The notes beneath the pieces were generated by a model that worked only from the letters and a program-made list of their open reading frames with translations, ran no database searches and had not been told where the DNA came from. A program made the position numbers and the translations under genes. 64,000 nucleotides of DNA, taken from the NCBI GenBank assembly GCA_947631085.1, contig CANRJY010000008.1, positions 1-64,000 of the forward strand, read 5' to 3'. Of the stretch, positions 9,344-20,100 are shown piece by piece (positions within the stretch are counted from its first letter, which is position 1; each line of letters opens with the position of its first letter). The stretch is from an uncultured Clostridia bacterium. Its GTDB lineage: Bacteria; Bacillota; Clostridia; UBA1381.

Positions 9344-10693
9344 TCATTCTCTCATCATCTGTATAACAGTCTCCACATGAGCCGTGTGCGGGAACATATC
9401 GAAGCCGTGCGCTTCCTTTATCGCGTATCCCCGTCCCGCGAGATATTTCGCGTCCCGCGCGAGCGTCGCGGGATTGCACGATACATATACTATCCTCTCG
9501 GGAGCGGCGTCCGCTATCGCTGCGAGCGTAAGAGCGTCGCTTCCCTTTCTCGGCGGGTCGAGTATGACCGTGTCGGCGCGTTCGCCGTCCTTCAGCATAC
9601 GCGGAACAAGCTTTTCGGCATCGCCGGCGTAGAAAAACGCGTTTTTTATGCCGTTGATCTCGGCGTTTCGCCGCGCGTCCTTTACGGCGCGCTCAACTAT
9701 TTCAATGCCAATCACCTTTTCCGCCGTTTCGGCGGCACAAAGCGAGATCGTTCCTATACCGCAGTATATGTCCATCACGTTTTTGCCGTTCGGCGCGGCA
9801 AGCTCAACGGCCTTTCTGTAAAGCTTCTCCGTTTGAACGGGATTTATCTGATAAAAGCTCTGCGGTGAAATCTCAAATTTCACCCCGCAAAGACTATCCG
9901 TTATTGTGTTTTTCCCGAAAAGCGCAATATTTTTATTCCCCAATGCTACCGCGCCGCTTTTTGTGTTGACGTTTAAAATAACGCTTGTTATTTTGCCGGA
10001 AACAGCGCGCAGATTTTTGACAAGCTCATCCGTACGCGGAAGCGAGCGCGCGTTTACGGGGATAACGACCATTATCTCACCCGTACATACCGATTTGCGC
10101 GTGAAAATCCCGCGTATCAAACCGTTTTTTCCGTCGTATGACGGAACGCCCGTTTTTCTCATGTAATCCAATACCGCGCGGATAATGTCCCCGTTTATTT
10201 CATCGCCGAGCAGACAATCGTCAATCGCTGTGACGCTGCGGCTGCCTTTTTTGTAAAAGCCGCATAACGGCTCGTCTGCGCCGCCGGTTTGAAAAATCAT
10301 TTTATTTCTGTAACGGAACGGATTATCCATACCCGTCATGCCGGCAAGCTTAAAATTATCAAATCCGCCTATACGGCGCATCGCGTTTTCGATTACCGCG
10401 CGTTTCTCGCGCAGCTGCGCCTCATAGCTCATATGCATCAGCTGACATCCGCCGCATTCCGTATACGCTCCGCACGCGGGTGTTACCCTGTCCGCCGACG
10501 GCGAAACAATTTCTTCAAGCCTCGCCGAAGCAAAGCGCGGCTTTGTTTCGGTCACGGTAAACCGAGCCGTGTCTCCGGCGACGGTGTACGGCACAAAAAC
10601 GGTATACCCGTCAATGCGCGCGACGCCCCTGCCGTCCGACATGACAGCGGTAATTTCAGCCGTATATTGTTTCGACTTTTCAACGGGTATCAT
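9344..10693 (-). CDS. rlmD: 23S rRNA (uracil-C5)-methyltransferase, RlmD/TrmA family
   Basis: TRAM-like N-terminus, CGGCQLMHMSYEAQL, DPPRKGSD and YVSCNPATLARD motifs. Confidence 0.88.
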   Translation of the reverse strand: MIPVEKSKQYTAEITAVMSDGRGVARIDGYTVFVPYTVAGDTARFTVTETKPRFASARLEEIVSPSADRVTPACGAYTECGGCQLMHMSYEAQLREKRAVIENAMRRIGGFDNFKLAGMTGMDNPFRYRNKMIFQTGGADEPLCGFYKKGSRSVTAIDDCLLGDEINGDIIRAVLDYMRKTGVPSYDGKNGLIRGIFTRKSVCTGEIMVVIPVNARSLPRTDELVKNLRAVSGKITSVILNVNTKSGAVALGNKNIALFGKNTITDSLCGVKFEISPQSFYQINPVQTEKLYRKAVELAAPNGKNVMDIYCGIGTISLCAAETAEKVIGIEIVERAVKDARRNAEINGIKNAFFYAGDAEKLVPRMLKDGERADTVILDPPRKGSDALTLAAIADAAPERIVYVSCNPATLARDAKYLAGRGYAIKEAHGFDMFPHTAHVETVIQMMRE

Positions 10694-10832
10694 AGCAGCC
10701 TCCGTTTTTTTAACGTTATCGTATCTATTTTACCACTACATATTGTATTTTTCAAGTATCTGAGTAAATTATTTACATTTTTTTCAAGCAAAAAATGAGC
10801 GTTCCGAAGAACGCTCATCTTAAAATTATAAA

Positions 10833-13460
10833 TTATTTCTCGTTGATCTTAGCCTGCGCCGCAGCGAGTCTCGCGATAGGAACTCTGAACGGTGAGCAGG
10901 ATACATAATTAAGACCGATCTTGTGGCAGAACTCAACGGACGAAGGATCGCCGCCGTGCTCGCCGCAGATACCTACATGGAGGTTCGGATTGACCGGCTT
11001 GCCGAGCTTGATAGCCATTTCCATCAGCTTGCCCACGCCCGTCTGATCGAGCTTTGCGAACGGATCGTTCTCGAATATCTTCGCGTCATAGTAAGCGTCG
11101 AGGAACTTGCCAGCGTCGTCGCGCGAGAAGCCGAATGTCATCTGAGTGAGGTCGTTTGTGCCGAAGCAGAAGAAGTCAGCCTCGGTCGCGATTTCGTCAG
11201 CCGTAAGAGCGGCTCTCGGAATTTCGATCATCGTACCTACTTCATACTTGAGATCTGCGCCAGCAGCCGCGATCTCTGCGTCGGCTGTCTCAACTACGAT
11301 CTTCTTAACATACTTCAATTCCTTGACCTCGCATACGAGCGGGATCATGATCTCGGGAACTATCGTCCACTCGGGATGAGCCTTCTGCACGTTTATAGCC
11401 GCGCGGATAACAGCCTTTGTCTGCATCTTCGCGATTTCGGGATATGTTACGTCAAGACGGCATCCTCTGTGACCCATCATCGGGTTAGCCTCGTGCAGAC
11501 CCGCGATAAGGTCCTTGATAGCCTGAACGCTCTTGCCCTGCGACTTAGCGAGGATCTCAATGTCAGCCTCTTCGGTCGGAACGAACTCGTGGAGCGGCGG
11601 ATCGAGGAAACGGATAGTTACGGGATTGCCCTCGAGAGCTTCGTAGAGCTTTTCGAAGTCGCCCTGCTGCATCGGTAAAATCTTATCGAGCGCAGCTTCT
11701 CTCTCCTCAACCGTGTCCGCGCAGATCATCTCTCTGAACGCGTCTATTCTGTTGCCCTCGAAGAACATATGCTCCGTACGGCAAAGACCGATACCCTCCG
11801 CGCCGAGCTCTCTCGCCTTCTTAGCGTCAGCCGGCGTGTCGGCGTTCGTGCGAACCTTCAATGTTCTGAACTTGTCAGCCCAGCCCATGATCCTGCCGAA
11901 CTCGCCCGCGATCGAAGCGTCAACCGTCGGGATAATTCCGTCGTAAATATTACCTGTCGAACCGTCGAGCGACAGAGTATCGCCCTCGTGATATTCCTTG
12001 CCGTTAAGCGTGAACTTCTTGTTAGCCTCGTCCATAGCGATGTCGCCGCAGCCCGATACGCAGCAAGTACCCATACCGCGCGCAACAACGGCAGCGTGAG
12101 ACGTCATACCGCCGCGGACGGTCAGTATACCCTGAGCGGCTTTCATGCCTTCGATGTCCTCGGGCGATGTTTCAAGACGGACAAGTACGACCTTTTCGCC
12201 TCTCGCAGCCCACTCCTTAGCGTCGTCAGCCGTGAATACTATCTTACCGGCAGCAGCGCCCGGCGACGCGCCCAGAGCCTTGCCCATAGGCGTCGCGGCC
12301 TTTAAAGCAGCAGCGTCAAACTGCGGGTGAAGCAGCGTGTCGAGATTACGCGGATCTATCATAGCAACCGCTTCTTCCTCTGTTCTCATGCCCTCGTCAA
12401 CGAGGTCGCACGCGATTTTGAGCGCAGCCTGAGCCGTTCTCTTACCGTTTCTTGTCTGAAGCATATAGAGCTTGCCGTGCTCAACGGTGAACTCCATGTC
12501 CTGCATATCTCTGTAGTGATCCTCAAGCGTCTTGCAGACCGTCTTAAACTGCGCGAACGCCTCGGGGAACTTCTGCTCCATCTCGGCGATAGGCATCGGC
12601 GTACGAACGCCCGCAACAACGTCCTCGCCCTGAGCGTTTGTCAAAAACTCGCCCATGAGGTGCTTTTCGCCCGTAGCCGGATCGCGCGTGAACGCAACGC
12701 CCGTACCGCAGTCGTCACCCATGTTGCCGAACGCCATCATCTGTACGTTTACGGCAGTACCCCATGAATAGGGAATATCGTTATCGCGTCTGTAAACGTT
12801 AGCTCTGGGGTTGTCCCATGAACGGAATACAGCCTTTATAGCGCCCATTAACTGCTCCTTCGGATCTGTCGGGAAGTCCTCGCCGAGAACCTGCTTATAC
12901 TCAGCCTTGAACTGCATAGCAAGCTCCTTCAAATCGTCAGCCGTAAGCTCAACGTCCTGCTTAACGCCCTTCTCAGCCTTCATCTTGTCGATAAGCTCCT
13001 CGAAATACTTCTTGCCGACTTCCATAACAACGTCGGAATACATCTGGATAAATCTTCTGTAGCAGTCCCAAGCCCAGCGGGGGTTCTGCGAAGCCTTAGC
13101 CATGTAATCAACAACAGTCTCGTTGATACCGAGGTTGAGGATCGTATCCATCATACCCGGCATTGACGCTCTCGCGCCGGAGCGAACGGAAACGAGCAGC
13201 GGATTTTCGGGATCGCCGAACTTTTTGCCCGTGATTTCCTCCATCTTAACGATATACTCGTTGATCTGCGCCTGAATTTCATCATTGATCTGTCTGCCGT
13301 CCTCGTAATACTGTGTGCAGGCTTCGGTTGAAATTGTGAAGCCCTGCGGAACAGGCAGTCCGAGATTGGTCATCTCGGCAAGGTTAGCGCCCTTACCGCC
13401 GAGAAGCTCTCTCATGTTTGCGTTACCTTCGGTAAAAAGGTACACATATTTTTTAGCCAT
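10833..13460 (-). CDS. ppdK: pyruvate, phosphate dikinase
   Basis: LLGGKGANLAEMTNLGLPVPQGFTIST; GGMTSHAAVVARGMG phospho-His region; full length 875 aa. Confidence 0.97.
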   Translation of the reverse strand: MAKKYVYLFTEGNANMRELLGGKGANLAEMTNLGLPVPQGFTISTEACTQYYEDGRQINDEIQAQINEYIVKMEEITGKKFGDPENPLLVSVRSGARASMPGMMDTILNLGINETVVDYMAKASQNPRWAWDCYRRFIQMYSDVVMEVGKKYFEELIDKMKAEKGVKQDVELTADDLKELAMQFKAEYKQVLGEDFPTDPKEQLMGAIKAVFRSWDNPRANVYRRDNDIPYSWGTAVNVQMMAFGNMGDDCGTGVAFTRDPATGEKHLMGEFLTNAQGEDVVAGVRTPMPIAEMEQKFPEAFAQFKTVCKTLEDHYRDMQDMEFTVEHGKLYMLQTRNGKRTAQAALKIACDLVDEGMRTEEEAVAMIDPRNLDTLLHPQFDAAALKAATPMGKALGASPGAAAGKIVFTADDAKEWAARGEKVVLVRLETSPEDIEGMKAAQGILTVRGGMTSHAAVVARGMGTCCVSGCGDIAMDEANKKFTLNGKEYHEGDTLSLDGSTGNIYDGIIPTVDASIAGEFGRIMGWADKFRTLKVRTNADTPADAKKARELGAEGIGLCRTEHMFFEGNRIDAFREMICADTVEEREAALDKILPMQQGDFEKLYEALEGNPVTIRFLDPPLHEFVPTEEADIEILAKSQGKSVQAIKDLIAGLHEANPMMGHRGCRLDVTYPEIAKMQTKAVIRAAINVQKAHPEWTIVPEIMIPLVCEVKELKYVKKIVVETADAEIAAAGADLKYEVGTMIEIPRAALTADEIATEADFFCFGTNDLTQMTFGFSRDDAGKFLDAYYDAKIFENDPFAKLDQTGVGKLMEMAIKLGKPVNPNLHVGICGEHGGDPSSVEFCHKIGLNYVSCSPFRVPIARLAAAQAKINEK

Positions 13461-13612
13461 TGGAATCTCCTCCTAATAATAATTATTAATAATACTCGGC
13501 GCATTGTATACGCGCCTCATTTTACTTGTTAATATTATAACAGTTAATTTGTAAATTGTCTATATCAAAATTGTAATTTTTCTGTAATTTTTTTAAATTT
13601 TTCCTATTAATC

Positions 13613-13678
13613 GCATTGACGGAACGTTATTGCTGTCCCAAAGCATGAATTTGCAGTTATTCGTTTTGGTGAGCTCGT
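13613..13678 (-). pseudogene. remnant of the C-terminal module found in the neighbouring BspA-like protein
   Basis: Minus-strand translation NELTKTNNCKFMLWDSNNVPSM parallels PETDNYKFMLWDGNNVPLM at the end of 14532..16010. Confidence 0.65.
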
Positions 13679-13740
13679 TCGCGTTTTGGGTAAAAGAAAA
13701 GAGCAACTTATGCGTTGCTCCCAAATACCGTCTTGATATT

Positions 13741-14028
13741 TTACTTTTTTGCATTGATCGGAACGATTGAGATAGTATAGCCCAACGGATTTAATACTTT
13801 GAATAAGGTATCGATTTGCGGAGTCGTTTTCATGCTTTCAAGCCTTGCGATCGCGGGCTGTTTTACTCCGCTGATTTCGGCAAGCTCCCGCTGTGATAAT
13901 CCTTTTTGTTCACGGGCTTCCACCATTTTTCCAATCAGTTCGATTTCAAAGTTTATTTTTTCTCTCTCGGCGGGCGATACCCTTTCTCCATCATTCATAT
14001 ACTCGGAAAATGTTTTTACCTGTTTCAT
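13741..14028 (-). CDS. XRE-type HTH antitoxin (HigA-like)
   Basis: SQRELAEISGVKQPAIARLESMKTTPQIDTLFKVLNPLGY HTH; overlaps upstream toxin gene by 4 nt. Confidence 0.85.
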   Translation of the reverse strand: MKQVKTFSEYMNDGERVSPAEREKINFEIELIGKMVEAREQKGLSQRELAEISGVKQPAIARLESMKTTPQIDTLFKVLNPLGYTISIVPINAKK

Positions 14029-14423
14029 ATAGTATCATTCCTTTCCAAAAAATCTTTGAGATTATTTTTTGCCTTTTCAATTTCTTTCGGCGGCGTTTTT
14101 TGCGACTTCTTTATAAAATGGTGCAAAAGAACAAATTTATTATCCTTCCAATAAAAGAAAAATATTCTGTTTCCCAGCGGGCGCAATTCCCATAATTCAT
14201 CTTCTATGTGCTTCACATAGGGTTTTCCGATTCTCGTTCCGTAGCGTGCGAGCGCTCCGATGTAAGCAAGGATTTTTTCTCTGTTTATCCTGTCCGTTTT
14301 ACTTGTTTTTGATTTTGCTTTCAGCTCATCAAGAAAATCAACGATTTCTGATTTTCCGTTCTTGTCATAGTAAAACTCTACCTCATACAACACGCACACC
14401 TTCTTTCTATTATATGATAACAT
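14025..14423 (-). CDS. RelE/HigB-like toxin (Gp49-like family)
   Basis: ARYGTRIGKPYVKHIEDELWELRPLGNRIFFFYWKDNKFVLLHHFIKKSQKTPPKEIEKA pattern. Confidence 0.87.
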   Translation of the reverse strand: MLSYNRKKVCVLYEVEFYYDKNGKSEIVDFLDELKAKSKTSKTDRINREKILAYIGALARYGTRIGKPYVKHIEDELWELRPLGNRIFFFYWKDNKFVLLHHFIKKSQKTPPKEIEKAKNNLKDFLERNDTI

Positions 14424-14531
14424 ATTTGTTATCGTTAGTCAATATATTTAATAAATTTTTCAAAGCGTGTCCGCGAAAGATAAAAGACACAGCCGCGGAG
14501 GGCTGTGCCTTTATATATGAATGTAAATTGT

Positions 14532-16256
14532 TTACTCAATATTTGTAACCGCGTCCATGAGAGGTACGTTGTTGCCGTCCCAGAGCATGAATTTGTAGTT
14601 ATCCGTTTCGGGGATATCGGCGGTAATGGTAACGGTATCGCCCTCGACAGCGGATTTTGTGCAGGGCTTCAAGCCGGTAAAGCGTCCTGCCTCATCATAC
14701 TCCGCAACATACAGCTCCACCTGTTCCAGTTCGGGAGCGCGGGACTCGTCAACGACGGTAACAGGGAAAGCGACGGTATTGGTTTCGGCGTTGACCACCG
14801 GCGTTATGGTGGCTACTTCAAGCGGGATAATTTCATCGGTAGGACCTGTGCTGTTATAATGTATTACGGTATCATCGTCTATTGTGTCGCTTGATCCTTT
14901 TATGTTATTCCACATCTCTTCAGTCCCATAATAGTATATGTCCAGCTTTGTACCGGGGCCGTATATAAGCCCATTAAGACCTTTGGATCTTGAAAGAGCA
15001 TAGTTGCCAAATTTGCCAATATCACCCTTAAATATTAGGGTGGAAAGATTACCGCATTCTCTGAAAGCTCCAACCCCAACCCCGTAAGCTGTACTATTGT
15101 TAGGGAATGACTCTATATCTCCGTTAAAGGTAATACTTTCAAGGGCATTACAATAACTAAACGCACCATCGCCAATAGATACATTATTCGTTTCAAACTC
15201 AAGACTCTTAATATTGCTGCATCTTGTAAACGCATAGTCGCCGATAGATTCAATTTTTCCCTTAATGACAATTTCGTTTAAATTTTCACATCTGGAAAAT
15301 GCGGACTTTCCGATAGATTCAACGTTTCCGTTAATAACAATTTCGTTTAAATTGGTACATTCAGAAAATGCGGAATCGCCAATTTGCTTAACGTTACCCA
15401 TAAATTTTATACTGGGTATTTTATCGGAGCCGGAAAACATATAAGGGCTTATCTCTGTAACACCTTCGGGAAAAACCAAACCGCTCGATAAATTTTTGCA
15501 ATTTGCAAATGAATAGTTTCCTACGCGTTTTAGATTTTTGGGAATGTTAACCTCAGTGAGATTACTGCACCCATCAAAAGCTCTTGCTCCTAATTCGGTC
15601 ACGCTGTCCGGAAGATCGATTTTTTTAAGCGATCTGCATGAATAAAAGCTTACTTCGGTCACGCTGTCCGGAAGATCGACTTTTTCAAGTGAATAGCATG
15701 AACTAAAGGCTACCGCGGTAACCCCATCCGGAATTACAATTTCCGAAAGCGCTCCGCAGCCGCAAAGTCCATACATAGTACCGGTCACACCATCCGGAAT
15801 ATCAATATTAGTAATACCACATCCCTCAAATGCACAATCGCCAATTGTTTTCAGGGTGTCGGGAAGCTCGATGTTTTCCACATAACTGCATCCTCTATAT
15901 TCGCCCCCTGAATATACTACAGTGTTTCCAATTTCTCCCTTACTGACAAACGCATAATCTCCAATTGCGGTTATACCATCATTGATTATTATCTTCTTTA
16001 TTAATGCCATTTCCTGAAGTGTCCAGTTTTCATCAGTCTGATCACTGTATGTCAGTCCTGAAGAATTTTGGTATCAGCGTGCGCATGGCAGCTTCACCTC
16101 TCCGGTGCCGGTTACTGTCAGTACGCCGTCACTGTCAAGAGTGCATGACGCGCTTTCACCGCAAGGTGTGCTTTTTACAATATTTGCCGCCTGTGCGGTT
16201 ACGGCAAACATCAATCCGGCAATCACAATCAACACTCCAATAATTCTCTTCTTCAT
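14532..16256 (-). pseudogene. BspA-like leucine-rich-repeat surface protein interrupted by one in-frame TGA
   Basis: 16074..16256 supplies signal peptide plus SCTLDSDGVLTVTGTGEVKLPCAR; TGA at 16074-16076; same frame continues YQNSSGLTYSDQTDENWTLQEM into 14532..16010. Confidence 0.7.
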
Positions 16257-16605
16257 TTTGTGTTCCTCCTGTAAATTAAAATATCATGAATGTAACTTTT
16301 CCACCCATCAAAAAATGCGTGGCACAAACCCGCACCACGCATAAAAACGCGGCTTGGATTAATGTTACCACACATTTTCTTTAATAAATGACATACTTTC
16401 AAGCAAGAAGTATTTTATTTACAAAGCCTGCATTTTTACAAACGCAACCTTCTTCGCTTAAAATACATCAAAAACAGTATACCCCAAAAAGATACACTAA
16501 ATACGCTATTAAAGAAAATATGTGGTATGTATATTATACCACATTCATCGGATTTTGCAATATGTTTTTTAAAAAATATATTTCGCCTTATACCGCATTT
16601 TTCCC

Positions 16606-16634
16606 TTTACTTTTATCCGCCGTTATGATATAGT
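16606..16634 (+). promoter_or_regulatory. sigma-A-like promoter upstream of candidate ncRNA
   Basis: TTTACT (16606-16611), 17-nt spacer, TATAGT (16629-16634). Confidence 0.5.
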
Positions 16635-16640
16635 ATAAGT

Positions 16641-16860
16641 GCTACGAATCTTTGTTTTTAATATTTCTGTATATGTGTTTATCTTTTGGTATACTCTAAT
16701 ACAGCAGTCTGCGCTTGTTAAAAGCGTATGCTTTGATTATTTTCCTGCTGATTTAGGGACATCAGAAACGGATAAACACAAAGATGCGTAGCAACATTTT
16801 TAAGTCAAAGCTGCGTTTTTGTGCGCGGTTTTGAAAAAGCCGCGCATTTTTATATGAAAC
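16641..16860 (+). ncRNA. candidate structured small RNA (6S-like architecture, identity unproven)
   Basis: GCTACG(16641-16646)/CGTAGC(16787-16792), ATCTTTG/CAAAGAT, GTGTTTATC/GATAAACAC closing helices; inner CTAAtaCAGCAG/CTGCTGatTTAG; terminator TGCGCGGTTTTGAAAAAGCCGCGCATTTTT downstream. Confidence 0.45.
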
Positions 16861-16942
16861 GACAATAGCGTGCGCGGTCTGTTCTGACCCGACACGCTTT
16901 TTTATTTTATGTGAGAGTGCATGCAAGAAGGAGGTGGAAGCA

Positions 16943-17077
16943 ATGGAAAATTACAAGGAAATGTATATAAAACTTTTTGACGCAATATCTGAAGCAATCG
17001 AAACGCTCCAATCCGCTCAGAAAGAGGTTGAAGAAATGCTCGTTGACGCCGATGCCGATGAATGCGGGCAGGAATAA
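16943..17077 (+). CDS. 44-aa conserved-looking small protein
   Basis: MENYKEMYIKLFDAISEAIETLQSAQKEVEEMLVDADADECGQE; strong RBS AAGGAGGTGG; absent from ORF track. Confidence 0.65.
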   Translation: MENYKEMYIKLFDAISEAIETLQSAQKEVEEMLVDADADECGQE

Positions 17078-17161
17078 TTATATTTGTCCCCTCTCGGAAT
17101 CATATTCCGATCAATAAAAAAAGGACGCAGCCTAAAAATTGGCTGTGTCCTTCATTTTTAT

Positions 17162-20100
17162 TTACATCTTCTCCACGCCGAGCGTTACCGTCTCGCCGTT
17201 GATGTTCCATTCCTTCGCGTGTCCGCCCTCTGTGTCGAGCGCGATTTCGTTTGCCAAAACCTCGTCCTTTATCGTGTCGGCGTTTGCCTCGATTATCGAC
17301 TTGATCTTGCCGTTGCCGCTTTCATAAACCTTGATGTGATCCATTACGTCAAAGTCCGCGTCCTTGCGCATCGTCTGTATCTTCGAGATGATCTCACGCA
17401 CGAAGCCTTCCTCGATCAATTCATCGGTCAGGCGCGTGTCGAGGACTACGGTTACGCCGTGGTCGGAGTTGGACTCGAAGCCTTCGGTTTTGGACGATTC
17501 AATCAGCAGATCCTCCTCCGCGAGGCTTTCCTTATTGCCGTTTACCTCAATCGTCAGCGCGCCCGTTTCCTTTATCTCAGCCATAGCCGCGCTGCCGTCT
17601 ATGTTCGCCAAGATCTCGCGGACGGTGTTTATATCCTTGCCGAAGCGTCTGCCGAGAGTTCTGAGCTGCGGCTTGAAGCTGTACGAGGTGAAGCCCGCGA
17701 CGTCGTCGGTAAATTCAACGCTCTTGACATTCAGCTCCTCCTCGATTATTTCCTTGTAAAATTCGGGCAGCTCGCTATCCGCCTTTACATACATAGTTCC
17801 GATAGGCTGACGGTTCTTGATGTTCGCCGTGTTTCTGCACGCGCGTCCGAGCACCACTATCTCGAGCACCTCTTCCATCTTGCTCTCCAAATCGGGATCT
17901 ATCATCGACTCGTCGCATACGGGATAGTCGCACAGGTGAATACTCTCGGGCGCGTCCGCGTCTATGCTCTTTACGAGGTTCTGATAAATGTCCTCGGTCA
18001 TGAACGGTATCATCGGCGCGGCGAGCTTGCAGACCGTCACGAGCGCGGTGTAGAGCGTCATGTACGCGTTGATTTTATCCTGCGGCATATCCTTTACCCA
18101 AAAACGCGTACGGCTGCGGCGGACGTACCAGTTCGAAAGCTCGTCGACAAAGTCGTCGAGCGCCCTCGCCGTTTCGGTTATTTTATAATTTTCGAGGTTG
18201 TTGTCAACCGTTTTAATAAGCGTGTTGAGCTTCGACAAAAGCCACTTGTCCATTACGGGCAGCTTGTCGTATTCAAGCGTGTATTTCGTCGCGTCAAAAT
18301 TGTCGATGTTAGCATAGAGCACGAAGAACGCGTATGTGTTCCAGAGTGTACCCATGAACTTGCGCTGACCCTCCGTGACCGCTCCGTCATGGAACTTGTT
18401 CGGCAGCCACGGCGCGCTGTTCTCGTAGAAGTACCAGCGGATAGCGTCCGCTCCGTGCTTCGCGAGCGCGTCAAACGGATCGACCGCGTTGCCCTTTGAC
18501 TTCGACATTTTCTGTCCGTTTTCGTCCTGCACAAGACCGAGCACGATCACGTTTTTATACGGCGCTTTGTTGAATATAAGCGTCGATATCGCGAGCAGCG
18601 AATAGAACCAGCCGCGCGTTTGATCGACCGCCTCGCTGATGAAGTCGGCGGGGAAGTTTTCCTCGAATTTATCGTGATTTTCGAACGGATAGTGCCACTG
18701 AGCGAACGGCATCGCGCCCGAGTCGAACCAGCAGTCGATAACCTCCGAAACGCGGTGCATCTCTTTTCCGCACTTCGGGCATTTTATCGTCACCGCGTCA
18801 ACGTACGGACGGTGCAGCTCTATATCGTCGGGGCAGTTGTCGGACATGGATTTCAATTCCTCGATAGAGCCGATAGAATGCTTGTGTCCGCACTCGCATT
18901 CCCAAATGTTGAGCGGCGTTCCCCAGTAGCGGTTGCGGCTGATGCCCCAGTCCTGGACGTTGTTGAGCCAGTCGCCGAAGCGTCCCTTGCCTATGCTTTC
19001 GGGGATCCAGTTTATTGTGTTGTTGTTTCTGATCAAGTCGTCCTTTACGGCGGTCATCTTGATGAACCAAGTATCGCGCGCATAGTAGATGAGCGGCGTA
19101 TCGCAGCGCCAGCAGAACGGGTAGCTGTGCTCGAATTTCGGCGCGCTGAACAGAAGTCCGCGTTCGTCGAGATTTACGAGGATTTCCTTGTCCGCGTCCT
19201 TGCAGAACGTACCCGCCCACGGGGTTTCGGCTGTCATTTCACCCTTTTCGTCAACGAGCTGAACGAACGGCAGGTCGTAATTTCTGCCAACGTTCGCGTC
19301 ATCCTCGCCGAACGCGGGAGCGATATGAACGATACCCGTACCGTCGGTGAGAGTTACATAGCCGTCGCATACGATATAGTGCGACTTTTTATTCTGCTTT
19401 TCGCATATCGGCTTTACGAAGTCGTAAAGCGGCTCGTATTCCTTATGCTCAAGCTCTTTTCCTATATACTTTTCGATTATTTCATACGCGGGAGCATCGT
19501 CCTTCGCGAGAGAGCCGAGCACCGTGTCGAGAAGCGCCTCGGCCATATAGTACACGCGTCCGTCGGCAGCTTTTACCTTTGCGTATTCCTCGTCAGGATT
19601 TACGCAGAGCGCGACGTTCGAGGGAAGCGTCCACGGAGTTGTCGTCCACGCGAGGATATACGCGTCCTCATCCTTTACCTTAAAGCGCACGATCGCCGAG
19701 CGCTCCTTTACGTCCTTATAGCCCTGCGCCACCTCGTGCGACGAGAGCGGCGTGCCGCAGCGCGGGCAGTATGGAACGATTTTATGACCCTTATAAAGCA
19801 GTCCCTTTTCCCAAATTTGCTTTAAAGCCCACCATTCCGACTCGATAAAGTCGTTATGGTACGTTACATACGGGTCGTCCATATCAGCCCAAAAGCCGAC
19901 CGTGCCTGAGAAGTCCTCCCACATTCCCTTGTACTTCCATACGCTTTCCTTACATTCCTTTATGAACGGCTCGATGCCGTATTCCTCGATTTGCTCCTTG
20001 CCGTCGAGCCCGAGCTTTTTCTCGACCTCCAGCTCGACCGGCAGCCCGTGAGTGTCCCAGCCCGCCTTACGCGGCACGCGGTATCCCTTCATCGTGCGGT

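Noticed and set aside
14532-16256. Genome-wide reassignment of TGA as an explanation for the split gene
   Set aside because: rlmD, the higB-like toxin and the RHH gene end at TGA where expected, so the standard code applies.
17084-18499. 471-aa plus-strand ORF (and 18620..19825) antisense to ileS
   Set aside because: ileS is unmistakable on the minus strand; the antisense frames are composition artefacts.
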